64,000 nt of DNA from Streptomyces antioxidans (GTDB taxonomy: Bacteria; Actinomycetota; Actinomycetes; Streptomycetales; Streptomycetaceae), in assembly GCF_000968685.2 (NCBI RefSeq), contig NZ_LAKD02000105.1:41013-105012 (forward strand), written 5' to 3'. A program made the position numbers and the translations under genes. This document shows, piece by piece, positions 8,931 through 18,200 of this stretch; positions within the stretch are counted from its first letter, which is position 1; each line of letters begins with the position of its first letter. Under the pieces are notes generated by a model. That model was not told where the DNA came from and did no database searches. It saw nothing but the letters and a program-made list of their open reading frames with translations.

Positions 8931-9244
8931 GCGGCCGCGCGGCGGCTCTGCCGACGGGGGGCGATACGTCCGCGCCATAACGGAACCCGATCGCCCGCGC
9001 GTCCGTCTCACGGGATACCCAAGGGGATGGGAGCACAAGCCCCGGCGGCCTGAACCCGCCGGGGCCATGTGGCGTGTGCCCGACGGCTGTTCCGAATTGT
9101 CCTCTTGCGCACTGTGGCCGGTGCCACGAATACTTCCGGAAGCGCTTGTCAGGGGCACGCCGAATCGGTCATGTCGGCGTGCTCGTTGACTGCGCCTCAC
9201 GGGCCTGCCCACCCAAGCGGACCCCCGATTCCCCGGAGGAAGAG
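8931..9244. other. intergenic region upstream of the first secreted protease
   Basis: No gene or strong promoter match seen. The open frame that enters from 9074 is the upstream extension of the protease frame and lacks a signal peptide at its start, so it is taken as leader sequence. Confidence 0.5.
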
Positions 9245-10150
9245 TTGAGGATCAAGCGCAACGCCCCCCACAGCACCCAGGCGAGACGCATCGCCCTGAT
9301 CGCCGCGACCTCCGCCCTGGTGGCCGGAACGGCACTCGCCGCCCCCGCCGCCTACGCCGGCAGCGACGGCGCCCGCACCTTCAGCGCGGCCGAGGCCAAG
9401 TCGGCGAGCAGTGCCGTTCTCGAGGCCGATGTCGCGGGCACCGCCTGGTACGTCGAGAAGGGGACCAACAAGCTCGTGGTCACCGCCGACAGCACGGTGT
9501 CCCAGAGTGAGATAAGCAAGATCAAGAACACCGCCGGTGCGAGCGCCGACGCGATCGAGGTCAAGCGGACCTCCGGCAAGATCCAGAAGCTGATCTCGGG
9601 CGGCGACGCGATCTACGCGAGTAGCTGGCGCTGCTCCCTCGGCTTCAACGTGCGCAACAGCAGTGGGGCCAACTACTTCGTCACCGCCGGTCACTGCACC
9701 GACGGCGCCGGCACCTGGTGGTCGAACTCCGGCCACACCACCACCATCGGCCCGACGTCCGGCTCCAGCTTCCCGACCAATGACTACGGTCTGGTCCGGT
9801 ACAGCGGCTCGGTCTCCCCCGAGGGCACCGTCGGCAGCCAGGACATCACCTCGGCCGCCAACCCGACCGTGGGCCAGACGGTCACCCGGCGCGGCTCCAC
9901 CACCGGCATCCACAGCGGCCGGGTCACCGCGCTGAACGCCACGGTCAACTACGGCGGCGGCGACATCGTCTACGGCATGATCCAGACCACGGTCTGCGCC
10001 GAGCCCGGCGACAGCGGCGGCCCGCTCTACGCCGGCTCCACCGCCCTGGGCCTCACCTCCGGCGGCAGCGGCAACTGCACCTCCGGTGGCACCACGTTCT
10101 TCCAGCCGGTCGTCGAGGCGCTGAACGCGTACGGCGTGAACGTCTACTGA
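9245..10150 (+). CDS. secreted streptogrisin-type serine protease (S1 family) with propeptide
   Basis: Preproenzyme of 301 residues. The TTG start at 9245 follows GGAGGAAGAG and gives a signal peptide (RRIALIAATSALVAGTALAAPAAYA). An alpha-lytic-protease type propeptide covers about residues 40-116. The mature protease begins near residue 117 (ISGGDAIYAS) and is about 185 residues, as in streptogrisins A/B. Catalytic residues visible are His150 (TAGHC), Asp180 (NDYGLV) and Ser257 (GDSGGP). Cys130/151 and Cys251/278 fit the two conserved disulfides. No acidic residue marks a trypsin-like pocket, so a chymotrypsin-like preference is inferred. Confidence 0.92.
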   Translation: MRIKRNAPHSTQARRIALIAATSALVAGTALAAPAAYAGSDGARTFSAAEAKSASSAVLEADVAGTAWYVEKGTNKLVVTADSTVSQSEISKIKNTAGASADAIEVKRTSGKIQKLISGGDAIYASSWRCSLGFNVRNSSGANYFVTAGHCTDGAGTWWSNSGHTTTIGPTSGSSFPTNDYGLVRYSGSVSPEGTVGSQDITSAANPTVGQTVTRRGSTTGIHSGRVTALNATVNYGGGDIVYGMIQTTVCAEPGDSGGPLYAGSTALGLTSGGSGNCTSGGTTFFQPVVEALNAYGVNVY

Positions 10151-10196
10151 CCGGCGCCGTTCCTCCGCTGATCAGCTCCGCACCAGGCTGACCGAG

Positions 10197-10228
10197 AACC
10201 CCCGTCCGCGCTGCCGGACGGGGGTTTT
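10197..10228 (+). terminator. rho-independent terminator after the protease gene
   Basis: A perfect 12-bp stem (AACCCCCGTCCG, 10197-10208, pairing with 10215-10226) with a 6-base loop, followed by a short T run (TTTT includes the stem end). Lies 46 bases after the stop codon. Confidence 0.85.
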
Positions 10229-10322
10229 CCACAGCCCTCCCCACTCTTCGGCGGGCGGACTATCGTGGACATCAGTACCCCACGAGGGGCATTGTTCGCG
10301 ATACGGACGGCAGGTGGCCGTG

Positions 10323-11285
10323 ATGGTCGATGCGCTCGTGACACTGATAGTGGTACTGGCTTGCCTCGGGGCCCTGGGCGTGCTGGCCGCGGCCCGGGTG
10401 GTCAAGCAGTACGAGCGGGGGGTGGTCTTCCGGCTCGGGAGGCTCCGCTCGAATACCCGGGGGCCGGGATTCACCATGATCGTCCCGTTCGTTGACCGGC
10501 TCCACAAGGTCAATATGCAGATCGTGACGATGCCCGTCCCCGCCCAGGAGGGCATCACCCGGGACAATGTGACCGTGCGGGTCGATGCCGTGGTCTACTT
10601 CAAGGTCGTGGACGCGGCCGAGGCGCTGGTCGCGGTGGAGGACTACCGCTTCGCCGTCTCCCAGATGGCCCAGACCTCGCTGCGGTCGATCATCGGGAAG
10701 AGCGATCTGGACGATCTGCTCTCCAACCGGGAGAAGCTCAACCAGGGCCTGGAGCTCATGATCGACAGCCCGGCCGTCGGATGGGGCGTCCATATCGACC
10801 GGGTGGAGATCAAGGACGTGTCGCTGCCGGAGACCATGAAGCGGTCGATGGCCCGCCAGGCCGAGGCCGACCGGGAGCGCCGCGCCCGGGTGATCAACGC
10901 GGACGCGGAGCTGCAGGCGTCGAAGAAGCTGGCCGAGGCCGCCTCCCAGATGGCCGACACCCCCTCGGCGCTCCAGCTGCGGCTGCTGCAGACGGTGATG
11001 GCGGTCGCCGCCGAGAAGAACTCCACACTGGTGCTGCCCATCCCGGTCGAGCTGCTGCGCTTCCTGGAGAAGGGTCAGCAGGAGATCCCGGCGGCGGCCC
11101 GGACGGAGGGCGGTGCGGAGGGCGGCGCCCCGGCCGCCGGTCCGGCCGCCGAGCCGGAGCGGGAGGCCGCGCCCTCGCAGCCCGCCCAGCCCGTGCAGGC
11201 GGCCCAGCCCGCCCGGCAGGCGATGCCGACGCTCACCGAGCGCGAGCCGGGGGCGGAGCCGGAGCCCCATGCGGTCGAGCGATGA
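10323..11285 (+). CDS. slipin (SPFH/stomatin-family membrane protein)
   Basis: A 320-residue prohibitin/stomatin-homology protein: one N-terminal membrane anchor (LVTLIVVLACLGALGVLAAA), then the SPFH domain with VVKQYERGVVFRLGRL, GPGFTMIVPFVDRL and VEIKDVSLPETMKRSMARQAEADRERRARVI, a coiled-coil stretch (residues 180-215), and an Ala/Pro-rich tail. Such proteins oligomerise in membrane microdomains and often partner a NfeD protein or protease, but no NfeD gene is adjacent. ATG 10323 has GCAGG 8 bases upstream; GTG 10314 and 10320 are alternatives. It stands alone between a terminator and the second protease gene. Confidence 0.9.
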   Translation: MVDALVTLIVVLACLGALGVLAAARVVKQYERGVVFRLGRLRSNTRGPGFTMIVPFVDRLHKVNMQIVTMPVPAQEGITRDNVTVRVDAVVYFKVVDAAEALVAVEDYRFAVSQMAQTSLRSIIGKSDLDDLLSNREKLNQGLELMIDSPAVGWGVHIDRVEIKDVSLPETMKRSMARQAEADRERRARVINADAELQASKKLAEAASQMADTPSALQLRLLQTVMAVAAEKNSTLVLPIPVELLRFLEKGQQEIPAAARTEGGAEGGAPAAGPAAEPEREAAPSQPAQPVQAAQPARQAMPTLTEREPGAEPEPHAVER

Positions 11286-11306
11286 GCCATGGGGTGAGCC
11301 GTGGGA
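11283..11306 (+). repeat. 12-bp tandem duplication starting at the slipin stop codon
   Basis: TGAGCCATGGGG is followed directly by TGAGCCGTGGGA; the first TGA is the stop codon. Two mismatches in twelve. Confidence 0.6.
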
Positions 11307-11627
11307 GGCGATGTCCGGCATGGGGCCCTCTGAGGGATTCCATGCGGTGATCCTCCCGGTTTGACGGCTCGTCCGGATAACTGGTTCGGTGCCCGTACAC
11401 CTCCAAGGTGTGCGGGCGCCGCCATGTCCGGACATGAGTCCGCAGGGTAAATTTCACGCCCATGACGTGAACGCACCCTTGTGCGCACCCGGTGGTGATG
11501 GGAATACTCGGCGGCGCAAATTGGCATGGACGCGCCCCTGAGTGGGGAGATGCGCTGTGTCGTTACGCCCTCCGGGCCCTGGCACCCCACTGCCGATGGG
11601 CCCAACCCCCCACTGGAAGGCAGAGAG
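11286..11627. other. intergenic region between slipin and second protease
   Basis: Contains a 12-bp hairpin with one G-T pair (11391-11402 with 11406-11417, three-base loop) without a T run; it could end slipin transcription or act on the downstream leader. No gene. The open frame from 11526 is an extension of the protease frame that lacks a signal peptide. Confidence 0.5.
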
Positions 11628-12704
11628 TTGAAGCACCGTCGCATACCCAAGCGTCGCGTCGCCATCGCCGGAGCCGGCATAGCGGCCCTGGTCGCCACCG
11701 GCATCACCCTGCAGAGCGCCAACGCCGCCCCCGGTGAGCCCCAGCCCGACACCCTCTCGGTCGGCGCCGCCGGAAAGCTCGCCCATACGCTCACCTCCTC
11801 GCTCAAGAGCGACACGGCGGGTTCGTACTACGACGCCAAGACCAAGAAGCTCGTCGTCAACGTCGTCAACAAGGGCGCCGTGGACAAGGTCCGGGAGGCC
11901 GGGGCCGAGGCCAAGGTGGTCACGAACACCCTGGCCGAGCTGAGCAAGGCGCGTCAGACGCTGAAGCAGAAGGCCACCATCCCCGGCACCTCGTGGTCGG
12001 TGGACCCCAGAAGCAACAAGGTCGTCGTCACCGCGGACAGCTCCGTCAAGGGCACCCGGATGGCCACCCTCAACAAGGTCGCCGACGCGCTCGGCGACAA
12101 GGTCGAGGTGAAGCGCTCGGCCGGGAAGTTCTCCACCTTCATCGCCGGTGGCGACGCCATCTGGGGCGACGGTGGGCGCTGCTCGCTCGGGTTCAACGTC
12201 GTCAAGGGCGGCGAGCCGTACTTCCTGACCGCCGGTCACTGCACCGAGGCCATCAGCAGCTGGTCGGACTCGCAGGGCGGCGAGGAGATCGGGACCAACG
12301 AGGGCAGCGAGTTCCCCGGCAACGACTACGGCCTGGTCAAGTACACCAAGGACACCGACCACCCGAGCGCGGTCGACCTCTACAACGGCAGCACCCAGGA
12401 GATCGCCAAGGCCGGTGACGCCACCGTCGGCCAGACGGTGCAGCGCAGCGGCTCCACCACCCAGGTGCACGACGGCGAGGTCACCGGCCTCAACGCGACC
12501 GTCAACTACCAGGAGGGGACGGTCGAAGGGCTGATCCAGACCACCGTCTGCGCCGAGCCCGGCGACAGCGGCGGCGCGCTCTTCTCGGGCGACACGGCGC
12601 TGGGTCTGACCTCCGGCGGCAGCGGTGACTGCTCCTCGGGCGGCGAGACCTTCTTCCAGCCGGTGCCTGAGGCGCTGGACGCGTTCGGCGCCGAGATCGG
12701 CTGA
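11628..12704 (+). CDS. second secreted streptogrisin-type serine protease with long propeptide
   Basis: Preproenzyme of 358 residues with TTG start at 11628 (GGAAGG seven bases upstream). Signal peptide: HRRIPKRR then IAGAGIAALVATGITLQSANA. The propeptide is about 135 residues, longer than that of the first protease, and contains the alpha-lytic-protease prodomain (SWSVDPRSNKVVVTADSSV). The mature enzyme starts near residue 172 (IAGGDAIWG). Catalytic triad: His204 (TAGHC), Asp233 (NDYGLV), Ser314 (GDSGG); Cys185/205 and 308/335 should form the two disulfides. It is a diverged paralogue of the protease at 9245-10150 and faces the inhibitor gene convergently across a strong terminator. Confidence 0.92.
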   Translation: MKHRRIPKRRVAIAGAGIAALVATGITLQSANAAPGEPQPDTLSVGAAGKLAHTLTSSLKSDTAGSYYDAKTKKLVVNVVNKGAVDKVREAGAEAKVVTNTLAELSKARQTLKQKATIPGTSWSVDPRSNKVVVTADSSVKGTRMATLNKVADALGDKVEVKRSAGKFSTFIAGGDAIWGDGGRCSLGFNVVKGGEPYFLTAGHCTEAISSWSDSQGGEEIGTNEGSEFPGNDYGLVKYTKDTDHPSAVDLYNGSTQEIAKAGDATVGQTVQRSGSTTQVHDGEVTGLNATVNYQEGTVEGLIQTTVCAEPGDSGGALFSGDTALGLTSGGSGDCSSGGETFFQPVPEALDAFGAEIG

Positions 12705-12731
12705 GCTGGCTGACTAATGTGAACGAAGGCA

Positions 12732-12775
12732 GGCCCCCGGACACCCGTGGACGGTGTCCGGGGGCCTTCCCTTTT
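12732..12775. terminator. strong terminator between protease and inhibitor genes
   Basis: Perfect 14-bp stem (12732-12745 with 12753-12766), 7-base loop, then TTCCCTTTTT on the + strand. It lies 27 bases after the protease stop and probably insulates the convergent inhibitor gene. Confidence 0.9.
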
Positions 12776-12794
12776 TACGTTCGGTCCATCAGCG

Positions 12795-12874
12795 CGCGAA
12801 GACCGCCGTCAGAGCGCGAGGGCCAACGCCAGAACGCGAGGACCAACGCCAGAACGCGAAGACCGCCGTCAGAA
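12795..12874 (-). repeat. 20-bp tandem repeat, four units, anchored on the inhibitor stop codon
   Basis: Four contiguous 20-bp units (12795-12814, 12815-12834, 12835-12854, 12855-12874), core CGCGAAGACCGCCGTCAGA on the + strand. The last unit contains the inhibitor stop (complement of TCA at 12869-12871). The adjacent coding bases 12875-12894 resemble the unit (about 14 of 20), suggesting the array grew from the 3' end of the coding sequence. Confidence 0.9.
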
Positions 12875-13312
12875 CTCGAAGACCATCGTCGGGGCCGCGC
12901 TCTTGAAGCAGTTGTTCGCGAAGGTGTGCTCGTACGACACCCGGCGGCCGTCCCAGATCCCCTCGGCGGTGACCGTGATGGGATGCCATTCCTTGGTGCA
13001 CACCCGGCCGGACTCCGCCCCGGTCCGCAGCTGGCCGAACGTGCCGCCCACGGAGCGGAGTTCGGCACATGCCTGAGCGGGGGCCGGGTGGGTGCCGGTG
13101 GGGGTGGGGCGACAGCTCAGAGTCACCGCCCGCTGGACCTCGGCCGTGGCCGCGTCGGCCCCCCAGCCGACGGTCAGGACCAGCGCGGACGGCGGATACA
13201 GGCTCTGCGGCTTGGCGGGCGCGGCGTGCGCCGCGCCGCTCGTGCCGATCCCCAGCACGGCACTCATCGCCAGTGCGGCTCCCAGCCCGATCGCCCCAGT
13301 AGTCTTCCGCAT
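12869..13312 (-). CDS. SSI-family secreted protease inhibitor, predicted P1 Lys
   Basis: A 147-residue precursor of the Streptomyces subtilisin inhibitor family. ATG at 13312 has AAGGGAG upstream and starts a signal peptide ending AAHA. Mature hallmarks are LTVGWGADAATAEVQRAVTLSC, ACAELRSVGG, and VSYEHTFANNC; the four cysteines (67, 82, 105, 135) match the two SSI disulfides. The reactive-site loop reads RVCTKEWHP, where SSI has MCPMVYDP, placing Lys107 at P1. Lys at P1 is known in plasminostreptin-like members that inhibit trypsin as well as subtilisin. Position next to two secreted proteases fits protection or control of extracellular proteolysis. Longer frame from 13384 lacks a signal start. 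Confidence 0.92.
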   Translation of the reverse strand: MRKTTGAIGLGAALAMSAVLGIGTSGAAHAAPAKPQSLYPPSALVLTVGWGADAATAEVQRAVTLSCRPTPTGTHPAPAQACAELRSVGGTFGQLRTGAESGRVCTKEWHPITVTAEGIWDGRRVSYEHTFANNCFKSAAPTMVFEF

Positions 13313-13717
13313 TTCGAACACTCCCTTGCTCGTTGTTGCAGATACCGGACGGAGTTCTACGCGGTGCGCGCCAGGAACGCACATCGATCGAGCACTTCCG
13401 GTCGCTACAAGTAGTCGTTCGGTGGCTTATTGTCGCGTGTGAGGGATGTCCGGACGCGGAACGCCGCGTGGCGACCGGGTGCGCGGCACCGCGCGCATCG
13501 CGCCCCTCAAGGGCCCCGTCCACCGTCGCGCGCTCCTGCGGACGGCGTGCTCAGCGGGGTGCCGGAGTGCTCAAATCGATTCAACAGCGCTCAGGTGAGC
13601 GAGGTCGAGGGATGGTTCTGGTGCCCCTGGGATGAGGGTCGTCGCGCACCGCGCCAGGGCGAGAACCTGCCAGGGCAAGCCGACCGGCGGAGTGGGGTCC
13701 CGGCCGGCGGAGTGGGG
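13313..13717. other. spacer upstream of the inhibitor gene
   Basis: 405 bases holding the inhibitor promoter region and, at its left-hand gene's end (13680-13719), a 20-bp tandem duplication. No gene or convincing promoter hexamers identified. Confidence 0.5.
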
Positions 13718-13719
13718 TC
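13680..13719 (-). repeat. 20-bp tandem duplication at the F420 oxidoreductase stop codon
   Basis: Two 20-bp units (13680-13699 and 13700-13719) sharing GGCGGAGTGGGGTC and differing at one base. The right unit runs into the stop codon (complement of TCA, 13718-13720). Confidence 0.8.
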
Positions 13720-14170
13720 AGCCGAGCTCTCCGCTCAGGGGTCCGGCCTGCCGCCCCCAGCCGTAACCGCGCTCCGCCCGCAGCCGCACCACCAGCCGCC
13801 GCTCGGCCACCATCGCCGTGCGGAACTCCTCCCAGTCCGGATGCTCGCCCTGGATCGCGCGGTAGACCTCCACCAGCTCATCGGCGGTGGCGTCATGGGG
13901 ATCGGCGGCGACCGGTGTCAGCTCGGCATCGCCCTCGGCCACCAGATAGGAGGAGTGGTCCCCGCTGGTGACGTAGAAGCTCGCGCGCGGATCGCGGCGC
14001 AGATTGCGGGTCTTGGCGCGGTCGTCGGTGACGGAGATCCGGATGAGGCGCGCCGCGGGGTCATAGGTGAAGGCGACATTGGACAGCTGCGGCCGTCCGT
14101 CCCGCTTGAGGGTGATGAGCGCGCCGGTGCGCTGCTCCCGCAGCAGATCGAGCAGTGATCCCTCCGTCAT
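13718..14170 (-). CDS. PPOX-class F420-dependent oxidoreductase-like protein
   Basis: A 150-residue split beta-barrel flavin-fold protein of the Rv1155-like group. TLKRDGRPQLSNVAFTYDP at the N-terminus and NLRRDPRASFYV in the middle are typical of members that bind the deazaflavin F420, a cofactor present in actinobacteria. Start chosen at ATG 14170 (MTEGSLLDLLREQ) by family length; an in-frame ATG at 14182 adds four residues. It is probably monocistronic, following the imuB stop by 75 bases. Substrate unknown. Confidence 0.82.
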   Translation of the reverse strand: MTEGSLLDLLREQRTGALITLKRDGRPQLSNVAFTYDPAARLIRISVTDDRAKTRNLRRDPRASFYVTSGDHSSYLVAEGDAELTPVAADPHDATADELVEVYRAIQGEHPDWEEFRTAMVAERRLVVRLRAERGYGWGRQAGPLSGELG

Positions 14171-14213
14171 GGTGATCAGCATACGTGGGCGGCCGCCGGT
14201 TGGCAGGGGTCGG

Positions 14214-14251
14214 GAACCGGCATCGCTCACGAGAACCGGCACCGTTCACGA
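14214..14251 (-). repeat. 19-bp tandem duplication at the imuB stop codon
   Basis: Units 14214-14232 and 14233-14251 share GAACCGGCA and TCACGA and differ at two or three positions. The right-hand unit contains the stop (complement of TCA, 14246-14248) plus the final Ser codon. Confidence 0.8.
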
Positions 14252-15259
14252 GGCGGCGAGCGGCCAGTCCGCCAGGGCGGCTGGACGTACGGCCTCCGGC
14301 CCGAAGCGCCGGCGGGCGCGGTCCGCGGCGCCCTCCGCGGCGCGGGCCCGTGCGTCACCGGGGTCCAGGGAGAGCTGACGGTGGGCGCCTTCGGCCGGCC
14401 GCAGGTCATCGGCGCGGATCGCGTAGGCGCGGACCCGTGCTCGCTGCAGTCCGAGTGCGGTCAGCAGGCCCAGGGCGGTCGCCGCGAGGGCGGGGGAGTG
14501 GTCGGTGGGTTCCGGCAGCGTGCGCATGCGGGTGGTGGAGCTGCGGTCGGCGTACCGCACGGTGAGGGTGAGCCGCCCGGCGACCTGGCGCTCGCCGCGC
14601 AGGCGTTGGCCGATCTGGTCGGCCAGGCCGAGGACGGCCCGGTGGTGCTGTGCCGGGTCGAGGCAGTCCCGGTCGAGCACGTGGTCGGCGGTCAGGTGGG
14701 CCGCCGGTTCCACGGGGGTGACCGGGCGGGGGTCGTGACCGCGGGCGCGTTCGGCCAGCAGCCGTGCCCGGTCTGCGCCGAGGAGCCGTTGCAGGGTCGC
14801 CGGGGGCAGGTCGGCGACCTGGCCGATGGTGTGCAGGCCGTACCGGGTGAGGACGGCCGCCGTGGTGCGGCCGATGCCGGGCAGCGCGGCGACCGGCCGG
14901 GGGTACAGCCACTCGGCGGCCCGTTCGGCCGGGACCCAGGTGGTGTCCCCCGGCGGGGACGCGTCGGCCGCCATGGCCGCCAGCATGCGGTTGTCCGCGA
15001 GCCCGGCGCTGCTGTCGATGCCGTAGAGGGCCTTCAGCCTGATCTTCGCCAGCTGGACCACGTCGTACGGGGACAGGTCGAAGTACCGGAGCGCCGACGT
15101 CAGGTCCAGTTGAACGGCGCCCGGCGGTACGGCCTGGACATGCGGTGTGACGCCGGACATCAGTTCGATGACATCGCCGTACTGTTCCTCGGTCAGCGGG
15201 GCGTGCAGATGGAGGTGGGCGATATGCCGCCGCCGTGTGGTCATCCCGCGTGTGGTCAT
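14246..15259 (-). CDS. imuB: ImuB-like, apparently non-catalytic Y-family polymerase
   Basis: A 337-residue relative of Y-family DNA polymerases encoded directly after a DnaE2-type gene (ATGA overlap, ATG at 15259). The N-terminal metal-binding motif normally read as DMDAFF is replaced by HLHLHAPL, and the SIDE motif is replaced by a Pro/Gly segment before QLDLTSALRYF, so both catalytic acidic clusters appear absent. The helix-hairpin-helix region (VAALPGIGRTTAAVLTRYGL) and little-finger region are present. QLSLD near residues 295-299 fits a beta-clamp binding motif. This is the pattern of ImuB, the scaffold that brings DnaE2 to the clamp during damage-induced mutagenesis. It is shorter than classical ImuB (about 500 residues), lacking a C-terminal tail. 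No imuA' gene is adjacent. Confidence 0.8.
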   Translation of the reverse strand: MTTRGMTTRRRHIAHLHLHAPLTEEQYGDVIELMSGVTPHVQAVPPGAVQLDLTSALRYFDLSPYDVVQLAKIRLKALYGIDSSAGLADNRMLAAMAADASPPGDTTWVPAERAAEWLYPRPVAALPGIGRTTAAVLTRYGLHTIGQVADLPPATLQRLLGADRARLLAERARGHDPRPVTPVEPAAHLTADHVLDRDCLDPAQHHRAVLGLADQIGQRLRGERQVAGRLTLTVRYADRSSTTRMRTLPEPTDHSPALAATALGLLTALGLQRARVRAYAIRADDLRPAEGAHRQLSLDPGDARARAAEGAADRARRRFGPEAVRPAALADWPLAAS

Positions 15260-18200
15260 CCCGCGCTCCCCGGGCTGGTGTAGCCGAACTTCCTCAGATC
15301 GGCGGAGCGGGTGCCGGCGGGCTGGAGGTCGGCGTACGGGTGCAGCCGGGCCCCCGTCGTGCCGTTGGCCAGGGTGCGCCCCGGCTGGGCGGGGGTCGGG
15401 TGCGGATGGCTGGCGCCGAGGAGGGCGAGGGCGGCCTCGGGGCCGTTGTCCCGGCGGGCGGTGGCGATCTCGTCCAGGTCCCAGGCCATGGTGCCGACGA
15501 CGGTGCGCCGGGTGCCGCGCACCTGGACCGTGCCGCGCACCAGCAGCAGCCCGCTGTGGAAGACGGTGTGGGCGCAGGCCGGGTGGGAGTCCTCGAAGAA
15601 GGCCAGGTCGACCAGGCCGGAGCCGTCCTCCAGGGTGACGAAGATGATGCGCCTGCCGCTGGCGATCGGCGGGGTCTGGGTGGCCGCCCGTACCCCGGCG
15701 ACGAGGACCTGCTGACCGGCGCGCAGACCGGCCAGATGCGCCGCGTCGGTCGCGCCGATCTCCCGCAGGAGCCGGTGGTGGTGCTCCATCAGGTGCTTGG
15801 AGACGTCGATGCCGAGGGTGCTCAGCTCGGCGCTCAGGGTCTCGCGGCCGGTCATCTCCGGCAGCCCGCTCGGCTCCGCCCCGCCGATGGCCCCGGCGGC
15901 GAACGGCAGTTGGCCCGAGCCCGCGCTCCGGCCGCGGGACTGCCGGTGCAGCTCGGCGATCTGGAGCAGCAGGTCGCGGCGGGTGAGGCGGCCGTCGTGG
16001 AGGGAGTTCAGGGCGCCGATCTCCGCGAGGTGTTCGGCGACCGGTCTGCTGGGGCGGGCCCGCTGCCAGAAGTCCGACAGCGATCCGTACGGCTGCCCCT
16101 CCTCGATCCGGGCGCACTCCTCCTCGCTGATGCCGTGCACCGCGGACAGTGCGAGCCGCGTGCCCCACCGCTCTCCCCCGGCCCCTTCCACGGTGTGTTT
16201 CACCCGGGAGCGGTTGATGTCGACGGGCAGCACGGGGACGCCGTCGCGGCGGGCGTCGGAGACGAGGACCCGCTTGGGCCACATGCCGGGGTCGTGTTCG
16301 AGGAGGCCCGCCAGCAGGAACGCCGGATAGTGCGCCTTGAGCCAGGCGCTCTGCAGGGCCGGTACGGCGAAGGCGACCGCGTGGGCGCGGCAGAAGCCGT
16401 ACGCGCCGAACGCCTCGACGGTCTTCCAGACCTCGTCCCGTACGGCCGCGCCGTAGCCGCGCGCGCGGGCCAGGCCGTGGAACCAGTCCTTGATCCCGGG
16501 CAGCCGGTCCTTGTCGCCGAGCGCCCGCCGGGCGATCTCCGCGAGGGCCCGGTCGCAGCCGGTCATCACATGCAGGGTCTCGATGATCTGCTCGTGCCAG
16601 ATGGTCACGCCGTAGGTGTCGGCGAGCACCGGTTCGAGGTCCGGGTGGGCGTAGTCCGGTGTACCGCCGTGGCGTGCGGCGATATAGCGCTCGGGCATGC
16701 CACCGGCGACCGGGCCGGGGCGGAAGAGGCTGATGTCGGCGATGACGTCCTGCTGGTCGCGGGGCTGCAGCCGGGACAGCAGATCCTGCTGGCCGGGCGA
16801 CTCCAGCTGGAACAGGCCCAGGGTACGGCTCTCCTGGATGAGCTTGAACGCGAAGACGTCGTCGAGCGGCACCTGCCGGGGGTCGTCCAGCTCGATGCGG
16901 CGGCCGGTGGTCCGCTCGATCTCGGTGACGGCATGGGCCATCGCGGACTGCATCCGCACGCCCAGGACGTCGAGTTTGATGTTGCCCAATGCCTCGATCT
17001 CCTCCTTCGCGGCCATGGCCATGGGGTAGTCGCCCTGCGGAGTGGGCTGTACCGGCAGCCGGTCCAGGAGGGTCGCGTCGCTGATGACCACGCCGCAGGG
17101 GTGCATGGCCATCCCGTGGACCAGGGAGTCAAGGCCCTCGGCGAGCTCCCACAGCGGTCCGTACCGGTGTGCCTCGGCCGCCAGCTGCCGCAGCTCGGGC
17201 AGTTCGGCGAGGGCGCCCGTGATGTCGGAGGCCGGCAGGTGCGGGAAGCTCTTGGCGATCCGGTCGACGTCCGCGGGCGCGATGCCCAGGGCGAGGCCGG
17301 TGTCGCGCAGGGCGCGGCGGGCCCGGTAGGTCTCGGGCATCGCGGTGACCGCCACCCGTTCCTCGCCGAACCGCTCGAAGATCGCGTCGTAGCACTCCAG
17401 CCGCCGGGCGGACTCCACGTCGATGTCGATGTCGGGCAGCGAGCCCCGGCGCACGCTGAGGAAGCGTTCGAACAGCAGGCGGTGGTCGAGCGGGTTGGCG
17501 GTGGCGATGCCCAGCGCGTGGCAGACCAGCGAACCGGCGCCCGAGCCGCGGGCGGCGACCCGGATGCCCGCGGCCCGGATGTCGGCCACCACCTGGCCGA
17601 CGGCGAGGAAGTACGAGTCGTAGTCCAGCTCGGAGATGACGGCGAGCTCCTGCTCCAGCCGGTCCAGTGCCGCCCGGTCGCGGTCGAGGCCGCGCCGGTC
17701 CAGGCCCTCCTCGCACCGCCTGCGCAGCAGCTGTGCCGCACCGTCGGCCCGGGACCCGACGCCGAAGAGCGACGGCTCCGGGAAGTGCGGCCTGCCGAGC
17801 CCGAGGTCCGCCTCGGGGTCGAGGACGCACGCGGCCGCCGTGGCAGCGGTGTCCGCCACCAGGCGGTGTGCCCGCCGGACATCCGCTCCGGTACGCCCGG
17901 CTCCGGTACGCCCGGCTCCGGTGCACTCGGCGATCATCCGCGCGACGGTCTCCATTCCCCGCTCGTCCTTGAGCCAGCGCTGCCCGCTGTCCAGGCGGCG
18001 CCGGTCGATCGGCCGCAGCAGCCGTGCGGCGTCCAGGACGTCGGCGAGGCGGTGCTGGTCCGGGTCGGCATAGCGGACGGCGTTGGAGAGCACGGCGGTG
18101 GTACGGGTGCGATCGGCCAGTGCCAGGGTGCGGGCGGCCAGGCGCAGGGATCCCGGACCGGTGCCGAAACGTTTCTGCGCGACGGTCTCCAGTCGGACCC

